Part shown: in pieces, positions 19,137-27,447 of the stretch
How positions within the stretch are numbered: the first letter of the stretch is position 1
Layout: each line of letters opens with the position of its first letter
Assembly (NCBI RefSeq): GCF_029245835.1
Contig: NZ_JAQWOO010000011.1
Span: forward strand, 1-51,862
Length of the DNA: 51,862 nucleotides
Origin: Algibacter sp.
GTDB lineage: Bacteria > Bacteroidota > Bacteroidia > Flavobacteriales > Flavobacteriaceae
Direction: 5' to 3'
The notes under the pieces: generated by a model
The model's database searches: none
The model's input: the letters and a program-made list of their open reading frames with translations, nothing else
Told to the model about the DNA's origin: nothing
Position numbers and translations under genes: made by a program

Positions 19137-19170
19137 TAAGTTCGGAACAACTTTTGCAATTCAGTTAATT

Positions 19171-19719
19171 ATGAAGAAGACTATACTTTTAATGTTTGCT
19201 ATGGCTTTTGTAAGTTTTAATGCTTTAGCACAAAAGATAAATTGGGTAACTCTTGAAGAGGCTGTTGCACTTCAAAAGAAGTCTCCAAAAAAGATTATGA
19301 TGGATGTTTATACCAATTGGTGTGGTCCATGTAAAATGCTTGACAAAAACACGTTTCAAAATAAAGATGTTGCAGATTATGTTAATGAAAATTACTATGC
19401 AGTAAAGTTTAATGCTGAAGGTAATGAAAACGTTAATTTTAATGGACAAGAATTTTCTAACCCAAATTATAATCCAGCATTGTCAAATAGAAGAAATTCT
19501 GCTCATGAGTTATCTCGTTATTTTGAGATTCAGGCATTTCCAACGATTGTTTTTTTAGACGAAAAAGCAAACTTGATTTTCCCGTTAAAGGGTTATAAAA
19601 CACCAGAGCAAATTGAATTATATTTAAAAATGTTCAAAACGGACGCTCATAAAAATTTAGATACTCAAGATAAATTTAATGAATACTATAAAGCTTTTAA
19701 ATCTGAGTTTAAAGGTTAG
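19171..19719 (+). CDS. Periplasmic thioredoxin-like protein (first of pair)
   Basis: The 182-residue protein has a signal peptide (cut after ALAQ, about residue 21) and a thioredoxin fold with the active site WCGPC (Cys51, Cys54). The cis-proline motif is AFPTIVFLDE (about 125-134). Spacing and the DUF255/Thioredoxin_7-like order suggest a periplasmic thiol reductase or disulfide protein. An insert of about 30 residues rich in Asn lies between the active site and the cis-Pro region. It is separated by 16 bases from a second thioredoxin-like gene. The real partner is unknown. Confidence 0.85.
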   Translation: MKKTILLMFAMAFVSFNALAQKINWVTLEEAVALQKKSPKKIMMDVYTNWCGPCKMLDKNTFQNKDVADYVNENYYAVKFNAEGNENVNFNGQEFSNPNYNPALSNRRNSAHELSRYFEIQAFPTIVFLDEKANLIFPLKGYKTPEQIELYLKMFKTDAHKNLDTQDKFNEYYKAFKSEFKG

Positions 19720-19735
19720 TTTTTAAAATATTTGG

Positions 19736-20206
19736 ATGAAAAAAATAATATTTACACTCATTTTAGGGGTTCTAATTTCAGTAAATAGTTTTTCGCAAGA
19801 AAGACTAAGTTGGCATACAGACGTAAATGAAGCACTCGAAATTGCGATTAAAGAAAATAAAAAAGTCATGCTGTTTTTTACAGGATCCGATTGGTGCGGT
19901 TGGTGTATAAAATTACAAAATGAAGTGTTTAAAACTTCAGATTTTGAAAAATGGTCTGATGATATGGTTTTAGTAGAATTGGACTTTCCTAGAAGAACAC
20001 CACAAGATGAAACAATTAAGGCTCAAAACCGCCAATTGCAAAGTATTTTTAAAGTAAGAGGTTACCCTTCTGTGTATTTTGTAAGCCCAGAAAAAATGCC
20101 AGATGGAAGAATGAATTTAAATAGACTTGGTAAAACAGGTTACGTTAAAGGGGGCGCAAAAGAATGGCTCGCTGTTGCTAATACTATTGTTAAAAAAACC
20201 ATATAA
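19736..20206 (+). CDS. Periplasmic thioredoxin-like protein (second of pair)
   Basis: The 156-residue secreted protein has a signal peptide ending near SFSQ (residue 21) and the active site DWCGWCIKL (Cys54, Cys57), with CGWC in place of CGPC. The cis-proline stretch is RGYPSVYFVSP. The WCxWC pattern is typical of Thioredoxin_7 proteins. The different CxxC dipeptide from the neighbour implies a different redox potential, so the pair may act in series; that is inference. It ends 4 bases from the converging comEC-like gene, with no room for a terminator. Confidence 0.85.
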   Translation: MKKIIFTLILGVLISVNSFSQERLSWHTDVNEALEIAIKENKKVMLFFTGSDWCGWCIKLQNEVFKTSDFEKWSDDMVLVELDFPRRTPQDETIKAQNRQLQSIFKVRGYPSVYFVSPEKMPDGRMNLNRLGKTGYVKGGAKEWLAVANTIVKKTI

Positions 20207-20210
20207 AAAA

Positions 20211-22250
20211 TTAATATCTTATTTTAAAAGCTCCACTTTTGCTAGTTTGGTGAAAAGGAAGTTTCCTTTTTTTACAAATAAGTTCCCAGCGCTTTATGTA
20301 TGATTTATAGTTGCTTCCATCTGCAATTATTTGTTTAGGCCTCAAAGAATCTATTAACCTATTCAAGTTTATTTTTGGTGATTGCCTGAGTAAAACTAAG
20401 TCTGGTGTAATTGACTTAATGTTATAAACCCCTAAACTATCAACTATTAAAACATATTTGTTGTTAAGCTGGTAGATATTTTGAATTGGTGATTCTTCAA
20501 TTGTTTTTATTTGATTTCCAACAGTATAATCTTTTATGATATTGTTTTTTGATTTTGTTATACTATCAAAATCACTTGCTACTAAAACCTTATTAGTTGT
20601 TAAATTTCCTAATAGGCTATATCTACTTTTATGAAACACAATAAATTCGTTTTTAGGTTTCTTGTATTCGTTAAAGATAAAAGCACCTTGAACAATGAGT
20701 ATTGCTATTAAAAACAGCTTTAAGTTTGCATAGTTTCTTTTTAAAAGAAGTCTAAAAAAAGTGACAATTAACAAGTAGGAAACCAATACGTATAGAAAAT
20801 TAAAAGAAATGTCTTTAAATAAAAAAGCCTCTTGTTTTGAGACCCAGCTAATAAAGCTATTCATTAAACCTATAATATGTCCATAAATATCCGCTCCAAA
20901 TTGTGGAAGTATTTTTAAAACGGCTAAAAGAATTACCAAAATACCTAAACCTAAAATGATTCCTAAAAAAGGTATAATAATCAAATTCGATATAAAGAAT
21001 AGGCCAGGGAATTGGTGGAAATAAAATAAACTCACCGGAATAATTCCAAACTGAGCAGAAATAGTAATGGTAAACGTATGCCAAAATTTATCAATAACCC
21101 ATGATTTAGGTTTCCAAAAACGATATAAAAATGGATCGATAGCTACAATGGCAAAAACTGCTAGATAACTTAATTGAAAACCAACATCAAAAATAAATAA
21201 GGGCTTAAAAAGCAAAATAACAAGCATACTTATGGCTAAGGTGTTGTATATGTTTGTTGGTCTTTTAAGGTTTAAAGCAATGGTAACAATACTAAACATA
21301 GTAACAGCTCTAGTTACTGAGGCTGATAAACCAGCAATTAATGCAAAACTCCATAACATACTAACGAGAAGTATCGTTTTAATGAGTTTGCCGTATTTAA
21401 AACGTTCTAAAGGTTTAAAAATAAAACTTAGAATTAACAGAATAATACCCACGTGCAAACCTGATACGGCTAAGATATGTATGGCACCAGCATTTGTATA
21501 GCTTGTATAAACTTCTTCGCTAATATCTTGACGCTGACCTAATAAAAGCGCATTAATAATGGCTAGTTCGTCAGGTTTAAAATTATATGGTGCTAGCTTT
21601 TTGTTGATATGTTGTCGAATATTATCAGCAATACCAAAAAGCGTAATGGTTTTAGCTTCAATAGCTAACAATGATTCATTGGTTATAAAAAGCTGATGAT
21701 AAATATATTTTTTCTTTAAATAATCCTTGTAATCAAATTGATTTGGGTTTAGAGGATGTATTAGATTTTTAAAATCTGTTTTACTCACATAAATATTATC
21801 AATTTTTAAAGGATGTTGTAACGTGTCTTTTTCAATGTTTAAAAGTGTTTTTCCTGATGTGTTTTTATCATCAACTTCTAAAACATCAATAACATATTTA
21901 TCATAATAATTTCCAGGTTTTAAAACCTCTCGAATTCTAAATGTAATAGTTTTTAGGCTATCATTTTCTGTTGAAATAATTTTACTGTAGTGATTAGAGA
22001 AGTTTTTTTGGTTATGAAAACTTGTGGTTAAAGCGCCAGCAGAAATCATGACAAAAAATGCCGAAATTCCAAACCAAATAGATTTAATAAATTGTTCTCT
22101 AGCGATTAAGTAGAAAACTAACAAAATAAATAAAAATAGTACCGTTAAAAAAATTGTAATACGGAGTGGAGGGTTAATTAAATACCCGATAAAAATGCCT
22201 ATGATGAGACAAATGGTTAATTTAATTATGGTGAAATTGAGTAATCGCAT
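20211..22250 (-). CDS. ComEC/Rec2-family membrane protein
   Basis: The 679-residue protein carries the DUF4131-like N-terminal region with two or three helices (about residues 1-80), an OB-like soluble part (about 90-215) and the Competence domain with many helices (about 225-500), including LLLGQRQDIS and ILAVSGLHVGIILLIL. ComEC forms the inner-membrane channel for incoming single-stranded DNA in natural transformation. The C-terminal part (about 520-679) has the position of the metallo-beta-lactamase domain, but I see no HxHxDH motif, so it is degenerate. Competence genes such as comEA are not nearby, so transformability is not shown. Confidence 0.88.
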   Translation of the reverse strand: MRLLNFTIIKLTICLIIGIFIGYLINPPLRITIFLTVLFLFILLVFYLIAREQFIKSIWFGISAFFVMISAGALTTSFHNQKNFSNHYSKIISTENDSLKTITFRIREVLKPGNYYDKYVIDVLEVDDKNTSGKTLLNIEKDTLQHPLKIDNIYVSKTDFKNLIHPLNPNQFDYKDYLKKKYIYHQLFITNESLLAIEAKTITLFGIADNIRQHINKKLAPYNFKPDELAIINALLLGQRQDISEEVYTSYTNAGAIHILAVSGLHVGIILLILSFIFKPLERFKYGKLIKTILLVSMLWSFALIAGLSASVTRAVTMFSIVTIALNLKRPTNIYNTLAISMLVILLFKPLFIFDVGFQLSYLAVFAIVAIDPFLYRFWKPKSWVIDKFWHTFTITISAQFGIIPVSLFYFHQFPGLFFISNLIIIPFLGIILGLGILVILLAVLKILPQFGADIYGHIIGLMNSFISWVSKQEAFLFKDISFNFLYVLVSYLLIVTFFRLLLKRNYANLKLFLIAILIVQGAFIFNEYKKPKNEFIVFHKSRYSLLGNLTTNKVLVASDFDSITKSKNNIIKDYTVGNQIKTIEESPIQNIYQLNNKYVLIVDSLGVYNIKSITPDLVLLRQSPKINLNRLIDSLRPKQIIADGSNYKSYIKRWELICKKRKLPFHQTSKSGAFKIRY

Positions 22251-22274
22251 ACTGTTGAAAGCTATAAAAATATC

Positions 22275-22820
22275 TTATAAGATACGGCGTGCTTCATAAA
22301 ATGCTTTTAGCCAGTAAGTTTCATTAAGACCCGATATGATTACTCCATTACTCGTGGTAGCATGAATAAACTTAATGTCGTTATTTCTAATATCAACAAT
22401 CAAACCCACATGGTTTATGGAGTTTCGTCTATTTCCAGTTTTAAAAAACAGTAAGTCACCTTTAAGTGCTTCTTTAAGTTTAATTTTATTGCCTTTTTTT
22501 GCCATATCTCTTGAAATTCTTGGAAGTGATATGTTAGAAGATTTAAATGACTCATAAACCAGTCCAGAGCAATCCATACCAGATTTTGATGTGCCTCCCC
22601 ATTTATATCGGGTGCCTTTAAACTGTTTTGCGTAATTTATAATATATACTGCTTTAGATTTATTTGAAGCTGTTTCAGAAGAAACAGTATTGTTATTTTC
22701 TCTTTTGTTTTTTTTGGTAATAATTTTTGTTGAAGACGCTTTTCTCTCTTTCAAGCGTTTAGAAGATTTGCAACTGCTAAAGCTGATAATCAAAAGGAGA
22801 ATTAAAACTATTTTTTTCAT
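22275..22820 (-). CDS. NlpC/P60 (C40) peptidase lipoprotein
   Basis: The 181-residue lipoprotein has a lipobox SFSSC with Cys17, a basic, Ser/Asn-rich linker (about 18-55) and a C40 domain with catalytic Cys84 in GMDCSGLV, His137 in INHVGL and a third His153 in FIHAT. Such enzymes cut peptidoglycan stem peptides, usually between D-Glu and mDAP. It should sit on the outer or inner membrane facing the wall. It lies between the ComEC-like gene and lpxB with gaps of 24 and 7 bases, probably one transcript. It resembles small Spr/MepS-type hydrolases in length. Confidence 0.9.
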   Translation of the reverse strand: MKKIVLILLLIISFSSCKSSKRLKERKASSTKIITKKNKRENNNTVSSETASNKSKAVYIINYAKQFKGTRYKWGGTSKSGMDCSGLVYESFKSSNISLPRISRDMAKKGNKIKLKEALKGDLLFFKTGNRRNSINHVGLIVDIRNNDIKFIHATTSNGVIISGLNETYWLKAFYEARRIL

Positions 22821-22827
22821 CTAAAAA

Positions 22828-23940
22828 TCAAGATTTGACAGACTCATAAATCAATTTGGCAGTTTTTTCACTTGCACCTTTGCCTCCTAATGCTTTTTCT
22901 AATTCGTAATAATCTAAAAAGAGCCTTTTTCGAGTTTCAGAATTTAAAATAAGGTCCAACTCTTTTTTTAATCGATTTTTATTGAAATCATTTTGAATAA
23001 GTTCTGTGACTACCTCTCTATCCATAATTAAATTTACTAACGAAATAAACTTCAAAGTTATTATCCGTTTCGCTATTTGATATGAAATAGTACTCCCTTT
23101 ATAGCACACAACTTGAGGGACCTTAAAGAGTGCTGTTTCTAAAGTAGCTGTTCCTGAAGTTACCAATGCCGCGCTTGATATACTCAGTAAATCATAAGTT
23201 CTGTTTGAAATGAATTTTACATTACTAGATTTTATAAAAGGCTCATAAAAACTATAATCCTGACTTGGCGCGCCTGCAATAACAAATTGATTATTTGGAT
23301 ACTCATCAACCAAACTCAACATAACAGAAAGCATTTTTGTTATTTCTTGTTTTCTACTTCCCGGTAATAGAGCAATAATGGGTTTGTCTCCTAATTTATA
23401 GGTTTCTCTAAATTTAAATTCATCTACTTGATCTCTATTGGCTATGGCGTCAATTAGTGGATGACCAACAAAGGTGACATCGTATTCATATTTTTCGTAA
23501 AAGGACTTTACAAAAGGAAGAATTACATACATCGCATCAATATCTCGCTTTATAGCATTAACTCTGCTAGCTCTTGATGCCCAAACTTGCGGAGAAATAT
23601 AATAGTTAGTTTTAAAACCTTCTTGTTTCGCCCACTTAGCAATTCTGAGATTAAAGCCAGAATTATCGATAAAAACAATAACATCAGGATGAAAACTAGA
23701 GATGTCATTTTTACAAAAAGAAATGTCTTTAAAAATTTTATTGAGGTTCATAATCACTTCAATAAACCCCATAAATGCACGTTCTTTGTAGTGTTTTACC
23801 AAAGTGCCACCAGCAGCATGCATAAGGTCACCGCCCCAAAATCTAATAGTTGCATTAGAATCTATTTTTTTCAATGCTTTCATTAGGTTTGAGCCATGTA
23901 AATCACCCGATGCTTCTCCAGCTACAATGTAATATTTCAT
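22828..23940 (-). CDS. lpxB: Lipid-A-disaccharide synthase
   Basis: LpxB joins UDP-2,3-diacylglucosamine and lipid X to make the lipid A disaccharide at the inner membrane. The 370-residue GT19 protein has GEASGDLHGSNLMKALK (about 8-24), GGDLMHAAGG, the Gly-Phe-Ile-Glu-Val stretch near residue 58, LLPGSRKQEI (about 193-202) and SGTATLETAL (about 263-272). The length is normal. It ends 7 bases before the C40 lipoprotein gene. The gap upstream holds a repeat-like inverted element. Confidence 0.94.
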   Translation of the reverse strand: MKYYIVAGEASGDLHGSNLMKALKKIDSNATIRFWGGDLMHAAGGTLVKHYKERAFMGFIEVIMNLNKIFKDISFCKNDISSFHPDVIVFIDNSGFNLRIAKWAKQEGFKTNYYISPQVWASRASRVNAIKRDIDAMYVILPFVKSFYEKYEYDVTFVGHPLIDAIANRDQVDEFKFRETYKLGDKPIIALLPGSRKQEITKMLSVMLSLVDEYPNNQFVIAGAPSQDYSFYEPFIKSSNVKFISNRTYDLLSISSAALVTSGTATLETALFKVPQVVCYKGSTISYQIAKRIITLKFISLVNLIMDREVVTELIQNDFNKNRLKKELDLILNSETRKRLFLDYYELEKALGGKGASEKTAKLIYESVKS

Positions 23941-23949
23941 TTCCTTATT

Positions 23950-24022
23950 TTCAGGTTGAGTGCAGTCGAAACCTTTCTATTCAAATTAACTTAAAGCAAA
24001 AACCCCGACTACACTCGAGTGG
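23950..24022. repeat. Imperfect inverted repeat, REP-like
   Basis: TTGAGTGCAGTCGAAA (near 23956-23971) and the inverted copy within CCCCGACTACACTCGA (near 24003-24018) pair along most of their length. The sequences resemble dispersed flavobacterial elements of the 'TGAGcgcAGTCGAA' type. It lies between lpxB and the 93-residue membrane protein gene. Confidence 0.55.
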
Positions 24023-24030
24023 ATAAAAAT

Positions 24031-24312
24031 TTAAAAAAGTTTAAAAACAAAAGTGAAAACAGCAATAAATACGGTGATTAATAAAACACCTCTTGCCCGA
24101 TAATCTTGTCTTTTTCTTATAAAAATAAAAAAGGCAATGAGATTTAAAATAGCACCTAAACTAATTAGCTTTCCTAAAAAACCTTCTTTTGATGCAGCCT
24201 CAATAACCACAGTGAAATCGTCTCCTTTTCCTAATAAATTGGCTGCTAAAAACAACCCAATAGCGTTCGCTAGTAAACCAACAAACATGCCTATAAAAAT
24301 CTCTTTTTTCAT
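24031..24312 (-). CDS. Small membrane protein, conserved hypothetical
   Basis: The 93-residue product has three hydrophobic segments (about residues 5-24, 48-65, 73-92) with a short acidic stretch between the first two (GKGDDFTVVIEAASKE). I do not recognise a characterised family. It lies downstream of surE on the same strand with a 42-base gap and may share its transcript with surE and lpxB. Confidence 0.65.
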   Translation of the reverse strand: MKKEIFIGMFVGLLANAIGLFLAANLLGKGDDFTVVIEAASKEGFLGKLISLGAILNLIAFFIFIRKRQDYRARGVLLITVFIAVFTFVFKLF

Positions 24313-24354
24313 TTAAGCTAAATGTACTTGTACTGAACTTGTTTTCAGTATTTG

Positions 24355-25125
24355 TTATAAATTCCAACTATTTAAATCTTTAATAAAATGATGTGCTGTT
24401 AAATCAAATTGAGAGGGCACTATAGATACATAACCATTTTCTAGAGCCCATTCATCGGTATCTTCACCACCATCTAAATTAACAAATTTACCTGTAAGCC
24501 AATAATAATCTTCTCCTTGTGGTGTTTTGCGCTTATCAAATTCTTCAACCCAATTTGCTTTAGCTTGTCTGCAAACTTTAATGCCTTTTATCTCTTTTTC
24601 AGAGATATTCGGGATATTGACATTTAAAACAATACCATTTGGTAAACCATGTTCTAAAACGTTTTCAGTAACTGTTTTTACAAAAGGTTTAGAAGCTTCA
24701 AAATCAGCATCCCAGCTGTAGTTAAGTAAAGAAAATCCAATAGCAGGAATCCCTTCTATACCAGCCTCAATAGCAGCACTCATGGTGCCTGAATAAATAA
24801 CATTTATTGAAGCGTTTGAACCATGGTTGATTCCAGATACACAAAGATCTGGAGTTCTGTCTGATAATTCTCTAATAGCAAGTTTTACACAATCAGCAGG
24901 TGTGCCAGAGCAACTAAATTCTTTTTGAGGACCTTCATCAAAATGAACTTCCTTGGAATATAAAGTCGAGTTTAAGGTAATAGCATGTCCCATACCGCTT
25001 TGTGGGCTATCTGGAGCTACAACTACCACATCGCCAAGGACATTCATAACAGAAATTAAAGTTCTAATGCCTGGGGCGTTTATGCCGTCGTCATTGGTAA
25101 CAAGTATTAGTGGTTTTTTGCTCAT
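24355..25125 (-). CDS. surE: 5'/3'-nucleotidase SurE
   Basis: SurE is a metal-dependent phosphatase acting on nucleoside monophosphates. The 256-residue protein has the signature TNDDGINAPGI with Asp12 and Asp13, DSPQSGMGHAIT (about 39-50) with a metal-ligand Ser, and SGINHGSNASINVIYSGTMS (about 97-116) with the ligand Asn. The length is normal. It is divergent from the S41 protease gene. The window does not place it in a stress operon (pcm, nlpD) as in E. coli. Confidence 0.94.
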   Translation of the reverse strand: MSKKPLILVTNDDGINAPGIRTLISVMNVLGDVVVVAPDSPQSGMGHAITLNSTLYSKEVHFDEGPQKEFSCSGTPADCVKLAIRELSDRTPDLCVSGINHGSNASINVIYSGTMSAAIEAGIEGIPAIGFSLLNYSWDADFEASKPFVKTVTENVLEHGLPNGIVLNVNIPNISEKEIKGIKVCRQAKANWVEEFDKRKTPQGEDYYWLTGKFVNLDGGEDTDEWALENGYVSIVPSQFDLTAHHFIKDLNSWNL

Positions 25126-25288
25126 TATTGTTGGTAAAATACATCGCTAAAATACATAATTTCGTTACTAAACACTCAATTTCTTTGCTTTAACAAAAAA
25201 TTAGTAGCGATTCGCAGTATTGGCATGGTTTTTTCTTTATTTTAGTGAAAAATATGCTGTACTTTCTAGAAGTAAAAAAGATAAACTC

Positions 25289-27439
25289 ATGAAGAATATT
25301 ATGAAAAGGAATTATAAAACACTATCACTCTTGCTTTTACTAGCATTTGCGTCCTGCAGTTTTACATCAAAAAAATTTAGTAACCCAGATAAGGATAAGT
25401 TATTAATTCAAATTATAACATTTGTTTTAGAACAAGGTCATTTTGACCCCATAGCTTTTGATGATTCATTTTCTGTAGAATTTTTTTCGGATTATTTAGA
25501 AATTGTAGACCCCGTTAAGCGTTATTTTTATGAGTCTGATTATAAGGATTTTGAGAAATTTAAATTGACTATTGATGACCAACTTAAGGTAACAGATATT
25601 ACGTTTTTTAATATTGTAAATGAGCGCATGTTGAAACGTATTGAAGAAGCTAAAACGATATATAAAAATGTTTTATCTAAACCATTTGACTATTCAATTG
25701 ATGAAGATTTTGATACAAATTACGAAAATAGCTCGTTTGTGAAAAACAAAAAGGAGATGAGAGATAGGTGGAGAAAGCAATTAAAATTCTCTACGCTTTC
25801 TAATTATGATGATATCATAGAAGAAGAAAAAAGAGCTAAGGAAAATGATCCTGATTATGTTTTAAAAACAGATGCTCAAATAGAAAAAGAAGCCCGAGAA
25901 GCCACTTTAAAATCGATCAATATTTATTTTGAAGATTATATTGATGATCAAAGACGCGAAGATTGGTTTGCAGTATATGTAAATACAATTGTAGAAGAAT
26001 TTGATCCACATACCTATTATTTAGCTCCAAAAGGTAAAGAAGATTTTGATCAACGTATGTCTGGGAAATTAGAGGGTATTGGAGCAAGACTTCAAAAGCG
26101 AATGGATTATATTAAAATTGTTGAATTAATTTCTGGTGGTCCTGCTTGGAGAAGTAATGAGTTAGAGGTTGAAGATTTGATTTTGAAAGTGAAGCAAGAA
26201 GATGAAGAATTTCCGGTAGATATTGTAGGGATGCGTATTAATGATGCAATTAAATATATTAAAGGTCCGAAAGGAACAAAGGTTACTTTAACAATTAAAA
26301 AAGTTGATGGTACAGTAAAAGATATTGAAATTGTTCGAGATGTAGTCGAATTAGTTGAAACTTACGCTAAATCTTCCATCGTAAAAAAGGATGATAGGAA
26401 GTTTGGTGTTATTAATTTACCTGCCTTTTATGTAGATTTTCAAGATTATAAAAACATAAATGCCGCTAAAGATGTTAAGAACGAAATTGAGCGTTTAAAA
26501 GACGAAGGAATGGAAGGTTTAGTTCTCGATTTACGTAATAATGGGGGGGGGTCTTTGCCTGCAGTTGTAGATATGGCTGGTTTATTTATAAAAGATGGCC
26601 CTATTGTGCAAGTACGCTCTACAGATCAGCCTAAAGAAGTTTTAAAAGATAGAGATAAATCAATTTCTTGGGATGGCCCTTTAGTGATTTTAGTAAATGA
26701 AATTTCAGCATCAGCCTCCGAAATTATGGCGGCTGCAATGCAAGATTATAAACGTGCTATTATTATTGGTGGTAAACAAACTTACGGAAAAGGTACCGTT
26801 CAAAATGTTATTGACTTGAACAATATGTTAAGAAATAATACAAGTGGTGATTTAGGCGCTTTGGCGCTAACCAGACAAAAATATTATAGAATTAACGGTG
26901 GATCAGTACAATTGGAGGGGGTTAAAAGTGATGTAAATGTTCCAGGTCGTTTTAGTTTTATTGATGTTGGTGAAAAAGATAAAGCCAACCCTTTACCTTA
27001 TGATGAAATTGATGCCGCAGATTACACACCTTGGGAATATTATTTTGATTATAATACTACTGTTGAAAATAGTAAAAAGCGTATGAGTAATAATATCCAA
27101 TTAAAACTTATTGAAGAAAACGCGAAATGGGTAAAAACTAAAATTGACGAAACTGTTTTTTCCTTAAATTATAAAGTATATAAATCCCAGTTAGAAGCTA
27201 ATGAATTAGAATCGAAAAAATTTGATGCTATTTCAGAGTATAAAACAAATTTAACTTTTGAGTCACATGGTTTTGAGAAAGTTCTTATAGAACAAGACAC
27301 AACTGACTTGAAAGAAAAACGTGAGCGTTGGCATACAAGTTTAAGTAAAGATGTTTATGTTGAAGAAGCTCTAAATGTTTTAGAAGATTTAAAAACATCA
27401 TATCCAATTAAAAAGGTTGCTTCAACGGTACAGAATTAA
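25289..27439 (+). CDS. C-terminal processing peptidase (S41, Tsp/Prc type), lipoprotein
   Basis: The 716-residue Tsp-like protease removes C-terminal peptides from periplasmic proteins. ATG 25289 (or 25301) is preferred to the open frame's first ATG at 25220, because a signal with lipobox LLLAFASC begins there. Order (numbered from 25289): N-terminal helical domain to about 220, PDZ-like domain about 230-335, peptidase domain with LRNNGGGS (about 415-422), catalytic Ser in NEISASASEIM (about 467-477) and Lys in GKQTYGKGTV (about 491-500), then the C-terminal Tsp domain. A G9 run at 26543-26551 encodes the Gly motif and could slip. It is followed 8 bases later by an OppC-type permease gene. 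Confidence 0.92.
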   Translation: MKNIMKRNYKTLSLLLLLAFASCSFTSKKFSNPDKDKLLIQIITFVLEQGHFDPIAFDDSFSVEFFSDYLEIVDPVKRYFYESDYKDFEKFKLTIDDQLKVTDITFFNIVNERMLKRIEEAKTIYKNVLSKPFDYSIDEDFDTNYENSSFVKNKKEMRDRWRKQLKFSTLSNYDDIIEEEKRAKENDPDYVLKTDAQIEKEAREATLKSINIYFEDYIDDQRREDWFAVYVNTIVEEFDPHTYYLAPKGKEDFDQRMSGKLEGIGARLQKRMDYIKIVELISGGPAWRSNELEVEDLILKVKQEDEEFPVDIVGMRINDAIKYIKGPKGTKVTLTIKKVDGTVKDIEIVRDVVELVETYAKSSIVKKDDRKFGVINLPAFYVDFQDYKNINAAKDVKNEIERLKDEGMEGLVLDLRNNGGGSLPAVVDMAGLFIKDGPIVQVRSTDQPKEVLKDRDKSISWDGPLVILVNEISASASEIMAAAMQDYKRAIIIGGKQTYGKGTVQNVIDLNNMLRNNTSGDLGALALTRQKYYRINGGSVQLEGVKSDVNVPGRFSFIDVGEKDKANPLPYDEIDAADYTPWEYYFDYNTTVENSKKRMSNNIQLKLIEENAKWVKTKIDETVFSLNYKVYKSQLEANELESKKFDAISEYKTNLTFESHGFEKVLIEQDTTDLKEKRERWHTSLSKDVYVEEALNVLEDLKTSYPIKKVASTVQN

Positions 27440-27447
27440 AAAGGTTT

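Noticed and set aside
25220-25288. Earlier start for the S41 protease
   Set aside because: It would hide the signal and lipobox that begin at 25289/25301.
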